64,000 nucleotides of DNA from Dechloromonas sp. CZR5 (GCF_008711155.1 NZ_VUYQ01000004.1:1-64000), one strand, 5' to 3'; positions 25,786-36,011 are shown, counted from the stretch's first letter. Notes: generated from the sequence alone by a model not told the origin. Numbers and translations are program-made.

Positions 25786-26235
25786 ATGGTCTGGAAGCCC
25801 CACGTTACCGTTGCCGCCGTCGTTTATCGCGACGGCAAGTTCCTGTTGGTCGAGGAGGAAACCGAGGCCGGGCTGGCTTTCAACCAGCCGGCGGGGCATC
25901 TGGAGGAAGACGAGGCGCTGGTCGATGCCGTGGTGCGCGAGGCGCTGGAAGAGACTGCCTACCATTTCAAGCCGACGCATCTGGTCGGTGTCTATCACTG
26001 GAAGCATCCGACCAAGGAGGACACGACTTACCTGCGTTTCGCCTTTGCCGGGGAGTTGCGCGGTTTCGAAGCGGATCGGAAGCTGGACGACGGCATCGTC
26101 GCCGCTCGCTGGTTGACGCTGGACGAGGTCAGGGCGACGCAGGCGCGGCATCGCAGTCCGCTGATCCTGCGCTGCTGCGAGGATTTGCTGGCCGGCAAAC
26201 GCTATCCGCTCGATCTGCTGGTGCACTACTGCTGA
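25786..26235 (+). CDS. nudJ: Nudix hydrolase NudJ-like
   Basis: A 149-residue Nudix protein. The Nudix box GHLEEDEALVDAVVREALEE (near 37-56) has the metal-binding REALEE core. The start VWKPHVTVAAVVYRDGKFLLVEEE matches NudJ, which dephosphorylates pyrophosphates such as hydroxymethylpyrimidine or nucleoside diphosphates. The ATG at 25786 is preferred over an upstream TTG because the family begins at MVWKPH. The next gene starts on its stop codon (TGATG), and mnmA follows, an order common in proteobacteria. Confidence 0.9.
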   Translation: MVWKPHVTVAAVVYRDGKFLLVEEETEAGLAFNQPAGHLEEDEALVDAVVREALEETAYHFKPTHLVGVYHWKHPTKEDTTYLRFAFAGELRGFEADRKLDDGIVAARWLTLDEVRATQARHRSPLILRCCEDLLAGKRYPLDLLVHYC

Positions 26236-26792
26236 TGCTGCGCTGGTTGTACCTGCTGTTGGCCTGTTGGTCGGGGGCGGTTTTTGCCGATGAGGTGGTG
26301 CGCATCTGTCACGGTTATGGTTGCGACCATGAGGTTCGCGTTCGTTTTACCGAAGGGCAGTTGGGGCAGATACGGCGCATGATGTATGCGGCGACCGATG
26401 CCGCTACGGAGCGTGGGGTGCTGGCCGTGGCCATCGGCCGCCTTTATGGCTGGGGGGGCGAACAGTCGGACATCTACAACGATCACGGTGGGAACTATGC
26501 TGATGACGACCTGCCGGGCAAGATGGACTGTATCGATCATTCGACATCGACTACCCGTTTGCTGCGTCTGCTCGCTCAGCGCGGTTACCTGCGCTGGCAT
26601 CTTGTTCAGGAGCCGCAAAGCCGCAATTTCGCCGGCATCGTGCCGATCCATTGGTCGGCCGTGATTGAAGAAAAAAGTCAGGAGGGCGAACCGCGACGAT
26701 TCGTCGTCGACAGCTGGTTCGTCGATAATGGTCAGCCGGCGGTGATCCTGCCGCTGGATGAATGGAAGAAAGGGGCTGGTCCCGATGTCTAA
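26235..26792 (+). CDS. Exported protein with possible Cys-His-Asp triad
   Basis: A 185-residue protein with a Sec signal peptide ([13 protein letters not shown], cut near residue 18). In the mature part, [17 protein letters not shown] (Cys99), [11 protein letters not shown] (His139) and FVVDSW (Asp159) occur in the order and spacing of transglutaminase-like cysteine enzymes. It also has ICHGYGCDH at the start of the mature region. The family is not one I can name. Its ATG overlaps the nudJ stop, and its end overlaps mnmA by eight bases, so it is locked between them. A papain-like peptidase or transglutaminase role is inference. Confidence 0.6.
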   Translation: MLRWLYLLLACWSGAVFADEVVRICHGYGCDHEVRVRFTEGQLGQIRRMMYAATDAATERGVLAVAIGRLYGWGGEQSDIYNDHGGNYADDDLPGKMDCIDHSTSTTRLLRLLAQRGYLRWHLVQEPQSRNFAGIVPIHWSAVIEEKSQEGEPRRFVVDSWFVDNGQPAVILPLDEWKKGAGPDV

Positions 26793-27882
26793 GAAAACGG
26801 TGGTTGTCGGCTTGTCCGGCGGCGTGGATTCCTCGGTTGCTGCGCTGTTGCTGAAGCAGCAGGGGTGGAATGTGATCGGCCTGTTCATGAAGAACTGGGA
26901 AGACGACGACACCGAGGAATACTGCTCGTCGCGGCAGGACCTCGTCGACGTGATGAGCGTGGCCGACCGGATCGGCATTGACGTCGAAGTGGTCAACTTT
27001 GCCGCCGAATACCGCGAGCGCGTGTTTGCCGAATTCCTGCGCGAATACCAGGCGGGGCGGACGCCGAATCCGGACATCCTGTGCAACTCGGAAATCAAGT
27101 TCAAGGCTTTCCTCGATCATGCGTTGAAGCTGGGGGCAGAGAAGATCGCCACCGGCCACTACGCCGGGGTACGCGAGTTCAATGGCGAATTCCAGCTGCT
27201 CAAGGCCGAGGACGGCACCAAGGATCAGAGCTACTTCCTCTATCGTCTGAACCAGGCACAACTGTCGAAAACTTTGTTCCCACTCGCCGATATCTACAAG
27301 CGTGACGTGCGCAAGATAGCCGAGGCGGAAGGTCTGCATGTCGCCGCCAAGAAGGACTCGACCGGCATCTGTTTCATTGGCGAACGGCCGTTCAAGGATT
27401 TCCTGTCGCGCTACCTGCCGCCGAAGAAGGGCGAGATTCGCCGTCTTGACGACGGCAAGGTACTCGGCGAGCACGATGGTTTGATGTACCACACGCTGGG
27501 ACAGCGCAAGGGCCTGCAGATCGGTGGTGTGAAGGAGAAGGGGGCGCCGGGCGGCGGCGATCACGATGCCTGGTTCGTCGCTGGCAAGGACATGGACAGG
27601 AACGTGCTCTACGTCGTGCAAGGGCACGATCATCCCGCCTTGCTCAAGGATGAACTGCTGGCCGAGCAATTGAGCTGGGTCTCCGGCAAGGCGCCGCATA
27701 CGCACTGGGTTTACACGGCCAAGCCGCGTTATCGGACGGCCGATCAGCCGTGCGAAGTCGAGCGCGTCGACAGTGAAACCTGCGAAATACGGTTTGCTGA
27801 GCCGCAGTGGGCGCTCACGCCCGGGCAGTCGGTGGTGCTTTACGAGAGCCGTGTCTGCTTGGGTGGCGGCATCATCCGCTAA
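26785..27882 (+). CDS. mnmA: tRNA 2-thiouridylase MnmA
   Basis: This 365-residue enzyme puts the 2-thio group on U34 of tRNA-Lys, Glu and Gln. The PP-loop [17 protein letters not shown] is at the N-terminus. The catalytic cysteines appear in [12 protein letters not shown] and [11 protein letters not shown], and the tRNA-binding and beta-barrel domains follow ([33 protein letters not shown]). The start [10 protein letters not shown] was chosen over an upstream ATG because it aligns with the family. It overlaps the preceding gene by eight bases. Confidence 0.97.
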   Translation: MSKKTVVVGLSGGVDSSVAALLLKQQGWNVIGLFMKNWEDDDTEEYCSSRQDLVDVMSVADRIGIDVEVVNFAAEYRERVFAEFLREYQAGRTPNPDILCNSEIKFKAFLDHALKLGAEKIATGHYAGVREFNGEFQLLKAEDGTKDQSYFLYRLNQAQLSKTLFPLADIYKRDVRKIAEAEGLHVAAKKDSTGICFIGERPFKDFLSRYLPPKKGEIRRLDDGKVLGEHDGLMYHTLGQRKGLQIGGVKEKGAPGGGDHDAWFVAGKDMDRNVLYVVQGHDHPALLKDELLAEQLSWVSGKAPHTHWVYTAKPRYRTADQPCEVERVDSETCEIRFAEPQWALTPGQSVVLYESRVCLGGGIIR

Positions 27883-27905
27883 GCGTTTGGGTTGCTGCGG
27901 TGTCG

Positions 27906-28493
27906 TCAGCTATTTTCGATGACGGCACCGAAGGCATGAACCAGATCCGGGTCGTGCTTGCTGCCTGACTCGCTGTTCAGTATGTCCATGACTGCCCGGT
28001 GGTCGCGCGCATCATGGTAAGGGCGGCGGGCGATCATCGCGTCGTAGCTATCCACTACCGAAATGATGCGGGCATCGAGCGGAATGGCGCTCCCCTTTAG
28101 TCCGTCCGGGTATCCCGATCCGTCAAAATGCTCGTGGTGGTGTCTGACCGTGCGTGCCACGCTGCTGACGCGGCCGCCGTTGATGGCGAGAACGATTTGT
28201 TCGCCGATCACTACGTGTTGCTTCATGCATTCCCATTCATGAGCCTCAAAGGGTTCGGGTTTGCGCAGGACGGTGTCGGGGATGCCGATTTTTCCCAGGT
28301 CGTGGAAGCGCGCCCCCAGCGACAGGTGTTCCAGTTCCTTGCTGGTCAGGCCCAGATGCTTGCCCAGCGCTTCCGACAGCTGGACGACGCGGTCGCAGTG
28401 GACCCGTGTGTAGTGGTCGCGCGCCCCCAACGCTACCGTAAGCGCTTGGGCGATCGCATCGATCGGTATTGCCGTTTCGGGTGGAGAAATCAT
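27906..28493 (-). CDS. HD-GYP domain phosphodiesterase
   Basis: A 195-residue protein made almost entirely of an HD-GYP domain. It has the HD pair (ARFHDLGKIGIPD), HH (TVRHHHEHFDGSGYP) and a GYP-like GSGYPDGLKG. This set points to c-di-GMP hydrolysis, or (p)ppGpp/other nucleotide turnover. It starts at the ATG after AAAGGAGG rather than an upstream ATG. There is no receiver or sensory domain, unlike most family members. It converges with mnmA with only 23 bases between the stops. Confidence 0.9.
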   Translation of the reverse strand: MISPPETAIPIDAIAQALTVALGARDHYTRVHCDRVVQLSEALGKHLGLTSKELEHLSLGARFHDLGKIGIPDTVLRKPEPFEAHEWECMKQHVVIGEQIVLAINGGRVSSVARTVRHHHEHFDGSGYPDGLKGSAIPLDARIISVVDSYDAMIARRPYHDARDHRAVMDILNSESGSKHDPDLVHAFGAVIENS

Positions 28494-28562
28494 GTGTGAC
28501 CTCCTTTGGGAGTTCCCGGCAAGAGGGAGACTGGCCAAAAGGATTTTGGTTCAGTAGGTATA

Positions 28563-28588
28563 AAAGATAAGGGCGCCTTTGGCGCCCC
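28563..28588 (-). terminator. Probable terminator after the GST gene
   Basis: A seven-bp stem with a three-base loop (GGGCGCC, TTT, GGCGCCC) is followed on the minus strand by an interrupted T run (TTATCTTTTAT). It separates the leftward GST gene from the HD-GYP gene. Confidence 0.55.
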
Positions 28589-28617
28589 GTGTTGACCGTG
28601 TGGTTCGCTTTTTTCGC

Positions 28618-29226
28618 TTATTCGTGCGGCAGTGTGTCGGCAAAGGCCGGGCGCTGCATCAGCTTGTCATACAGTTTGGACAGGTTCGGATGGTCGGCCT
28701 GCCAGGCGATTTCCGGGAAGCGGAAGTTCAGGTAACCGAGTGCGGTACCCAGCGCCAGGTCAGCCATCGAAATATGCGTTCCCATGCAGAAGCTCTTGTC
28801 GTCCAGCTCCTCGGACATGAAGGCCAGTGCGCGCTTTACCTTGGCGAGCTGGCGTTCGATCCAGTCGGCGCTTTGCTCGTTGGCCGGGCGCTTGCCTTCG
28901 AGCAAGGCGGCGACGGCAGCGTCGCACAGGCCATCGGCCAGTGCTTCCCAGCGCTTGACTTCGATGCGTTCGCGATTCGGGGCGGGGAACAGCTTGTTGT
29001 TCGGCGTGACGTTGTCGATGTACTCGACGATGACGCGTGAATCAAAGAGGGCCGTGTCGTCATCCAGTACCAGCACGGGAATCTTGCCCAGCGGGTTGTA
29101 GTCCGCCACCTTGTTGCCAGGTGTCCACGGCGACTCGACCACGAAATCGTATTCAATCTTCTTTTCGGCCAGCACGATACGCACTTTGCGCGTGTAGGGG
29201 CTGGTATGGGAGCCGATCAGCTTCAT
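28618..29226 (-). CDS. Glutathione S-transferase family protein
   Basis: A 202-residue GST with an N-terminal thioredoxin fold (MKLIGSHTSPYTRKVRIVLAEKKI, VLDDDTALFDSRVIVEYID) and an all-helical C-terminal domain (FCMGTHISMADLALGTALGYLN). The catalytic position near residue 9-11 is Ser/Tyr rather than Cys, so conjugating activity or a structural role is possible. The substrate is unknown. It diverges from purB. Confidence 0.9.
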   Translation of the reverse strand: MKLIGSHTSPYTRKVRIVLAEKKIEYDFVVESPWTPGNKVADYNPLGKIPVLVLDDDTALFDSRVIVEYIDNVTPNNKLFPAPNRERIEVKRWEALADGLCDAAVAALLEGKRPANEQSADWIERQLAKVKRALAFMSEELDDKSFCMGTHISMADLALGTALGYLNFRFPEIAWQADHPNLSKLYDKLMQRPAFADTLPHE

Positions 29227-29290
29227 CGTGCGCTCTCTGATTTGGGGAGTTCGATTATAGCGTATGGGCAGCGCATGGCGGGGAAGGTAA

Positions 29291-30688
<1,398 letters not shown>

Positions 30689-30691
30689 GCC

Positions 30692-30967
30692 ATGCAGTGC
30701 AGCAAGTGCGGCCAGGACGTGCCGGCGGACGCCATCTACTGTCCGCACTGCACCGGCGACCGGAAAACCACGGATCGCGAAGTGATCCGTGGCGGCATCC
30801 GGGGCGCGGCGATCGGGCTGTTCCTCGGCATGTTGCCGGCGGTCTGGCTGCTCTTCCAATTCGGCGCCGAGCGCGGCATCAAGGCCATCGCCTTCACCGT
30901 GCCGATAGCCACCTTCACCACCGGGCTGATCATCGGCCTGGTCAAAGCCAAACGGGACTGGAAATAA
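30692..30967 (+). CDS. Small zinc-ribbon membrane protein
   Basis: A 91-residue protein with an N-terminal zinc ribbon (CSKCGQDVPADAIYCPHC) followed by two hydrophobic segments (about 30-55 and 65-85) and a basic C-terminus. The topology suggests a small inner-membrane protein with a cytoplasmic zinc finger. Short gaps to purB and to the next gene suggest one transcript. No function is known to me. Confidence 0.65.
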   Translation: MQCSKCGQDVPADAIYCPHCTGDRKTTDREVIRGGIRGAAIGLFLGMLPAVWLLFQFGAERGIKAIAFTVPIATFTTGLIIGLVKAKRDWK

Positions 30968-31285
30968 ATGTCTTTTGCCGAAAACTTGAAGAAATTGCCG
31001 GGCATTTCGCATCTGGCCGCCATCAACCTGCTCGACGCCGACGGCCAGCTGGTCGCCAGCATCGAGAACAAGGCTGGCAGCCAGGGTTCCCTGGCGGTCT
31101 ATAACCATCTGGCGCAGACCTATGGGTCGATCAATGCCGAGGCGGCCAGGAAGGGCCTGGAAATCTTCGCCGAACATACCGAGGACGAGCGCGCCAATCC
31201 GGGCAAGCACCCGAACATCGCTCGCCTGCTGGCCATCGAATCCGGTGCTCCGGCGCTGCGCGTGAAGCACGTATTCGCGGTTTAG
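30968..31285 (+). CDS. DUF2322-like small protein
   Basis: A 105-residue soluble protein whose layout (SFAENLKKLPGISHLAAINLLDADG, then a helical stretch ending ALRVKHVFAV) resembles DUF2322 members in related bacteria. It is acidic, lacks cysteine and has no signal peptide. It starts one base after the previous stop, so it is likely co-transcribed with purB. Function unknown; the family name is from memory and should be treated as tentative. Confidence 0.65.
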   Translation: MSFAENLKKLPGISHLAAINLLDADGQLVASIENKAGSQGSLAVYNHLAQTYGSINAEAARKGLEIFAEHTEDERANPGKHPNIARLLAIESGAPALRVKHVFAV

Positions 31286-31296
31286 GTGTGCGCTCG

Positions 31297-31310
31297 GTGA
31301 CTTGAGTCAC
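31297..31310. promoter_or_regulatory. Perfect-arm palindrome upstream of cytochrome c'
   Basis: GTGACTTGAGTCAC has six-base inverted arms (GTGACT/AGTCAC) around a two-base centre. It lies about 120 bases before the cytochrome c' start in the gap after the DUF2322-like gene. It could be an operator; the regulator is unknown. Confidence 0.35.
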
Positions 31311-31430
31311 GGAAGCTTGCGTTGAGGCTGATAAAGTAACGCGCCTGGGCAGCGTCAAATGAATGGTGGAATATTTTGTGCCCTGCCTGCGTATACCCAG
31401 TGTGTCCCACCCAACAACGGAGAAGAGTTC

Positions 31431-31889
31431 ATGAAATCCAAGCTTTTGCTGTCCCTGCTGGCTATCACCATGGCCGGAGCTGCTGTCGCTCAGGTCAAGC
31501 CGGAAGATGCGATCAAGTTCCGTCAGTCCGGCTATGGCTTCATGGCCTGGAACATGCAGCGCATCAAGATGAACGTCGAAGGCGGCAACTTCAACAAGGA
31601 AGAGGTCGTCAAGGCGGCCAACGCCATCCAGGCCATCGCCAATTCCGGCATGGGGGCGCTGTATCTGCCGGGCACCGACAAGGGCACCGGCTGGGAGCCG
31701 ACTCGCGCGAAGGCCAATATCTGGACGGACAAGGAAAAGCTGGGCAAGGTGGCGATGGAATTCAACAAGGAAGCCAATGAAATGGCCAAGGTTGCGGCAA
31801 CTGGCGATGCGGCTGCGGTCGGTGTCCAGTTGGGCAAGCTCGGCGGTACCTGCAAGGGATGCCACGACGATTTCAAGGCCAAGAAATAA
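31431..31889 (+). CDS. Cytochrome c'
   Basis: A 152-residue periplasmic haem protein with a Sec signal peptide (cut near AVAQ). It is a four-helix bundle with one haem-binding motif close to the C-terminus (CKGCH near 141-145), the class II cytochrome c layout. AIKFRQSGYGFMAWNMQRIK supplies the first helix. Cytochromes c' bind NO and are thought to protect against it. The next gene is cytochrome b561, and an H-NOX NO sensor is close by. The start after GGAGAAG was chosen over an earlier ATG. Confidence 0.9.
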   Translation: MKSKLLLSLLAITMAGAAVAQVKPEDAIKFRQSGYGFMAWNMQRIKMNVEGGNFNKEEVVKAANAIQAIANSGMGALYLPGTDKGTGWEPTRAKANIWTDKEKLGKVAMEFNKEANEMAKVAATGDAAAVGVQLGKLGGTCKGCHDDFKAKK

Positions 31890-31914
31890 GGTCGGGCGCT
31901 TCGATTGGAGCAGG

Positions 31915-31944
31915 CAGGCGTCCCTTGGGGCGCCTGTTTCATTT
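31915..31944 (+). terminator. Weak hairpin after cytochrome c'
   Basis: A stem of CAGGCGTCCC pairing with GGGGCGCCTG around a short loop is followed by TTTCATTT. The T run is broken and the loop is tight, so it may only reduce read-through into the cytochrome b561 gene. Confidence 0.4.
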
Positions 31945-31962
31945 AACGAGGAAGGGCAGGGT

Positions 31963-32652
31963 ATGAACAGCAAGCGGATTTTCCTGTGGGATCTACCGAC
32001 GCGCCTGTTTCACTGGCTTCTGGGGGCATCGGTGGTCGCTGCCGTCGTGACCGGGCAAATAGGTGGCAATCTGATCGAGTGGCATGGAAAGATTGGCATC
32101 CTGATCGCTGGCCTGCTGGTTTTTCGCCTGGTCTGGGGTGTCCTCGGCTCGACCTACGCCCGCTTTGCCCATTTCTTTCCGACGCCCGCCAAGATCAAGG
32201 CCTACCTGAGCGGCCAATGGCGTGGCGAGGGACATAACCCGCTCGGTGCGCTGTCGGTATTCGGCCTGATCGCTTTGCTGCTGGTTCAGGTGGGCAGCGG
32301 GCTGTTGGCCAATGACGACATCGCGTTTACCGGGCCGCTCGCCGATCTGGTCAGCCGCGAGGTCAGCAACCGGCTGACAGGCGTGCATCACCTGCTGTCA
32401 AATGTCCTGATCGGCCTCGTTGTCCTGCACGTCGCCGCCATTGCGTTCTACGCCCATGTCAAGAAGCAGAACCTGGTCAAGCCTATGGTTACCGGATGGA
32501 AAGACGATGCCGACGGCGAGTCCGCGCGCGGCGGCGGCTTCCTGGCGCTGCTTGTTGCGCTGGCGATTGCCTTGGCGGCGATCTACGGCGCCAGCGGCGC
32601 GTGGTTGCCGGAGGTGCCGCCGCCGGCGGTCGGCGAGGTGCCGACCTGGTAG
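31963..32652 (+). CDS. Cytochrome b561 family membrane protein
   Basis: A 229-residue protein with four to five hydrophobic helices and the bis-His haem b arrangement of the bacterial cytochrome b561 family (LFHWLLG near 17-23, EWHGKIGI near 39-46, VHHLLSNVLIGL near 140-150 and VVLHVAAIAF). A small extra hydrophobic segment ends the protein. It would carry electrons from the quinone pool to a partner such as cytochrome c'. It starts after AGGAAGGGC, beginning MNSKRIFLWDLPTRL. Confidence 0.88.
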   Translation: MNSKRIFLWDLPTRLFHWLLGASVVAAVVTGQIGGNLIEWHGKIGILIAGLLVFRLVWGVLGSTYARFAHFFPTPAKIKAYLSGQWRGEGHNPLGALSVFGLIALLLVQVGSGLLANDDIAFTGPLADLVSREVSNRLTGVHHLLSNVLIGLVVLHVAAIAFYAHVKKQNLVKPMVTGWKDDADGESARGGGFLALLVALAIALAAIYGASGAWLPEVPPPAVGEVPTW

Positions 32653-32664
32653 TTGGGGGCGGCT

Positions 32665-34368
32665 TCAGTCGCGCCGATTGGCGTCGTATTGCAACCAGTG
32701 CAGCACGGCTTCGTAGAGCTTCGCGGGGCTGATCGGCTTGGGCAGGTGGCTGTTCATGCCGGCCTCAAGGCAATCCTTGCGGTCTTCATCGAAGGCGTTG
32801 GCGGTCGTCGCCAGGATCGGTGTTGCGGTATTCAGCGATTGGCCGCGGATACATCGTGTGGCTTCGGTGCCGCTCATGCGCGGCATCTGCATGTCCATCA
32901 GGATCAGGGCGTAGGCATTTTGGCGCGATAGCTCAAGCGCTTCCTGGCCGTCACTGGCGACATCGACGACAAGGCCCGCGTGCTCAAGCAACTCGCGGGC
33001 AATTTCCTGGCTGACCGGTTCGTCGTCGGCAATCAGTATGCGTGTTCCCCCGAATTGCACGCGGATCGTTTCTTCGGTCGCCGGGCCAGAAGCGCTCGCG
33101 GGCAGGGGGAGCGAGGATTGATGTGGGTCGCTGAATCGGACGGTGAACCAGAATGTGCTTCCGCGTCCGGGCTGACTCCTGACACCGATGCTGCCTTCCA
33201 TCAATTCGACCAGGCGCTTGCAGATCGCCAGGCCCAGACCGGTCCCTCCGTGGCGGCGGCTTGTCGAACTGTCTGCCTGTTCGAAGGCCAGAAATAGGCG
33301 TTCCTGATCTTCCGGCTGAATGCCGATGCCGGTGTCCTCCACCTCGAAGCGTACGATCACCTCATCGCCCTCGGCGCTCACGATGTCGGCCCGCACGGTG
33401 GCATGACCATGCGGTGTGAATTTCATCGCGTTGCCGAGTAGATTGATCAGGATCTGGCCCAGGCGCAGCGGGTCACCCGTTAGCACCCGGTCGAGAAGCT
33501 CCTCCGCAATGGCGATCCGGACCTCAATCCCGCGATGGCCGTCGGCTCGCAGAAGCAGGGCGTTCTGGACGTTGTTGATGACGCCCGAGAGCGTGAATGG
33601 GGCCGATTCCAGCGACATCCGATTGGCCTCGATCTTGGAAAGATCCAGTATGTCGTTGATCACGGCAAGCAAATGGTTGGACGAAGCGAGGATCTTTCCG
33701 ATCTGGTCGCGCGTTTTCGGCTCTTCGCTGCGTTTCAGCAGCAGCGATGCCATGCCGATGATGCCGCTGAGCGGGGTGCGCAGTTCATGGCTCATGTTGG
33801 CCAGAAAAGTGCTCTTGGCATGGTTGGCCCGTTTGGCTTCCTCGACGGCGCGAATCAGCGCCGCTTCGTCCTGCAGGCGGCGATTGCTGCTTTCCAGTGC
33901 CAGCGTTCGCTGGCGCAGCGCCTCGGTCAGGGCATGGGTGTCGGCGAGCGTATTGCGATTCGTCTTGAGCAGCAACAGCAGGTCACCGAGCGGATTGTGG
34001 GCCGGGATGGCATGGAGCGGAATCCCCAGGTTCGTCAGTTCGTCCGGATCGGTGACCCAGGGCCAGCCAAGGAAAAACAGTTTGCGCGATGCCTTGCAGG
34101 CAAACCATTCGCCCCGGAATACCAGAGCCGGGGACTGCTTCTGGCGAATCGCAGCAGGGCGTCGATGTTCTGTCGAGAGCTGGTCGAAACTGACGAATTC
34201 GCCGCTCTTGCCGATGGGTTGGAAGACATCGATCAAGAAATCGCCGGTTTGCAATCCCGGGTAAGCCTTGCGCATGAGCGGTCCGGTTTGCCCGATGCGC
34301 AGGCAGTCGTCCAATTCAAGCAGAAAGGGAAATAGCTCGCCGAGAGGCAACGGAGAACCCAGTTCCAT
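32665..34368 (-). CDS. HNOBA hybrid sensor histidine kinase
   Basis: A soluble 567-residue kinase. Residues 1-140 match the HNOBA domain, which is otherwise best known in guanylate cyclases next to H-NOX ([20 protein letters not shown] and [20 protein letters not shown]). A coiled coil follows (about 140-185), then HisKA with [10 protein letters not shown] (His194), HATPase with [10 protein letters not shown] and [10 protein letters not shown], and a receiver domain with Asp492 (LMDMQMP). It starts one base after the H-NOX stop, so the two are probably made together and the H-NOX protein should regulate it. Confidence 0.93.
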   Translation of the reverse strand: MELGSPLPLGELFPFLLELDDCLRIGQTGPLMRKAYPGLQTGDFLIDVFQPIGKSGEFVSFDQLSTEHRRPAAIRQKQSPALVFRGEWFACKASRKLFFLGWPWVTDPDELTNLGIPLHAIPAHNPLGDLLLLLKTNRNTLADTHALTEALRQRTLALESSNRRLQDEAALIRAVEEAKRANHAKSTFLANMSHELRTPLSGIIGMASLLLKRSEEPKTRDQIGKILASSNHLLAVINDILDLSKIEANRMSLESAPFTLSGVINNVQNALLLRADGHRGIEVRIAIAEELLDRVLTGDPLRLGQILINLLGNAMKFTPHGHATVRADIVSAEGDEVIVRFEVEDTGIGIQPEDQERLFLAFEQADSSTSRRHGGTGLGLAICKRLVELMEGSIGVRSQPGRGSTFWFTVRFSDPHQSSLPLPASASGPATEETIRVQFGGTRILIADDEPVSQEIARELLEHAGLVVDVASDGQEALELSRQNAYALILMDMQMPRMSGTEATRCIRGQSLNTATPILATTANAFDEDRKDCLEAGMNSHLPKPISPAKLYEAVLHWLQYDANRRD

Positions 34369-34369
34369 G

Positions 34370-34915
34370 TCAGGCTATGCGGATATCGAAACTGTCATGG
34401 TCGGCACCCGCATTTCGGTCACAGGAATGACGGATCGTGACGGTTTTGCCGAAGCGCTCGCCCAGTCCTTCGATCAAGCCCATCACCATGGGGGCCAGCC
34501 CCGGACGTTCCGAAAAATAATGCAGTGTCAGCCCGTCTTCGCGGACATCGCTGCAGCTGAAGGAGGGCGGCTTGAGCGCCGGGTACATCAGGCCGACCCT
34601 GACATGCAGGTCGTCGAGATTGGTCAGGATTTCCTGCAATGAACTGCCCGCTCCGTCGAGCAGCGAGCCGTATCCTTCCTGCCCGGTAAACAGCACCCAG
34701 TGGCGACCGAAGTTCCGTAGCAGGGTGGCCGGCTCGATACACAGCGACTCGCATGCCGCGCCGACGAGGCGATAGGTGATGTCATCGGGGTAGGATTCCA
34801 TGCGGACGAAGAATTCAAGCTCAACTCCGGCCGTGATCCTGATGGCTGCCCAACTGGCCTCGCCATGGTGGGTGCAAATGAACTCCTGCAATGCCCGATT
34901 GACTAGTCCGTACAC
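34370..34915 (-). CDS. H-NOX haem nitric-oxide sensor protein
   Basis: A 181-residue HNOB-fold protein. With GTG at 34915 as codon 1, the haem ligand is His104 (NLDDLHVRVG) and the YxSxR porphyrin-binding motif is Y133/S135/R137 (HYFSERPG). SYPDDITYRLVGAA and PSFSCSD are family hallmarks. Five residues after R137 a Pro stands where O2-binding members have Tyr, so NO selectivity is likely. The frame is open far upstream but that part is not H-NOX-like; the GTG has AAGGCG before it. It is joined to the HNOBA kinase gene downstream. Confidence 0.93.
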   Translation of the reverse strand: MYGLVNRALQEFICTHHGEASWAAIRITAGVELEFFVRMESYPDDITYRLVGAACESLCIEPATLLRNFGRHWVLFTGQEGYGSLLDGAGSSLQEILTNLDDLHVRVGLMYPALKPPSFSCSDVREDGLTLHYFSERPGLAPMVMGLIEGLGERFGKTVTIRHSCDRNAGADHDSFDIRIA

Positions 34916-34940
34916 GACATTCGCCTTGAGTGTCTGATAT

Positions 34941-34967
34941 ATGCCGCAATTATGACGGTTGTGGCAT
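34941..34967 (-). promoter_or_regulatory. Inverted repeat in the H-NOX promoter
   Basis: ATGCCGCAA and TTGTGGCAT form nine-base arms with one mismatch, nine bases apart. They sit 26 bases upstream of the H-NOX start. A CATAAT hexamer that could be a -10 element lies inside the repeat. A dimeric repressor binding here would block transcription. Confidence 0.5.
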
Positions 34968-35003
34968 GTTTTGTGGAAGTGCCTCGCCTCTGGGGTGGTG
35001 GCA

Positions 35004-35030
35004 AAAAAAGAGGAGCCCGCAGGCCCCTCC
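35004..35030 (-). terminator. Terminator after secF
   Basis: On the minus strand GAGGGGCC and GGCTCCTC form an eight-bp stem with one G-T pair and a four-base loop, followed by seven T. It ends the leftward tgt-yajC-secD-secF transcript. Confidence 0.85.
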
Positions 35031-35054
35031 CTTCCATCCTGGGTACAGGGATGC

Positions 35055-35999
35055 TTAGACGACGGCACCTTCCTCGTTGGCGCCTTCGACAACCTTCTTC
35101 TGCCGGATGAACTGCTCCCGCGACACGCCCAGCCACATGACCAGCGGGCTGGCGACCAGCACCGACGAGTAGATGCCGAAGCAGATGCCGATGGTCAGCG
35201 CCATGGCGAAGTAATGCAGCGTCTCGCCGCCGAAGATCAGCATCGACAGCACCATCAACTGGGTCGAGCCGTGGGTGATGATGGTTCGGCTGATCGTGCT
35301 GGTGATGGCGTGGTCGAGGACTTCCGGCGTGCTCAGGCCGCGCACCTTCTTGAAGGTTTCGCGCACCCGGTCGAAGACGACGACCGACTCGTTGACCGAG
35401 TAGCCGAGCACGGCCAGTACGGCGGCCAGAACCGACAGCGAGAATTCCCACTGGAAGAAGGCGAAGAAGCCGAGAATGATCACCACGTCGTGCAGGTTGG
35501 CGATGATGGCCGACACCGAGAAGCGCCATTCGAAACGGAAGGCGAGATAGATGACGATGCCGATGACGACCAGCAGCAGGGCCATGGCGCCGTTCTCGGC
35601 CAGTTCCTTGCCGACCTGCGGGCCGACGAACTCGACGCGTTGCTTGGTGCCGCCCGGGGCATCGGCCTGCAGGGCGGACATCACGGCGTCGCCGATCTGG
35701 TTGGTGTTCTGGTCACCCTTGAGCGGCAGGCGGATCATGACATCCTGCGAGGAACCGAAATTCTGCACCGAGAAATCGGAGAAGCCGGCCTTGCCGAGCG
35801 CGCCGCGGACCTTTTCAAGGTCGGCCGACTGTTCGTATTTGACCTCGATTAGCGTGCCGCCGGTGAATTCGACCGACAGGTGCAGACCCTTGGTGAACAG
35901 GAAGAACACGGCCAGGATGAAGGTGACGAGCGAAATGACATTGAACGTCAGCGCATGGCGCATGAACGGGATGTCTTTCTTGATGCGGAAAAATTCCAT
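35055..35999 (-). CDS. secF: Protein translocase subunit SecF
   Basis: A 314-residue inner-membrane protein with six membrane helices and a periplasmic P1 loop. It begins MEFFRIKKDIPFMRHAL. It has EFTGGTLIEV after the first helix, GIVIYLAFRFEWRFSVSAI, LGYSVNESVVVFDRVRET and RTIITHGST, all SecF signatures. With SecD it uses the proton gradient to help release proteins on the outer face of the membrane. It starts 12 bases after secD and ends at a strong terminator. Confidence 0.98.
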   Translation of the reverse strand: MEFFRIKKDIPFMRHALTFNVISLVTFILAVFFLFTKGLHLSVEFTGGTLIEVKYEQSADLEKVRGALGKAGFSDFSVQNFGSSQDVMIRLPLKGDQNTNQIGDAVMSALQADAPGGTKQRVEFVGPQVGKELAENGAMALLLVVIGIVIYLAFRFEWRFSVSAIIANLHDVVIILGFFAFFQWEFSLSVLAAVLAVLGYSVNESVVVFDRVRETFKKVRGLSTPEVLDHAITSTISRTIITHGSTQLMVLSMLIFGGETLHYFAMALTIGICFGIYSSVLVASPLVMWLGVSREQFIRQKKVVEGANEEGAVV

Positions 36000-36011
36000 G
36001 TCCGTGATTCC

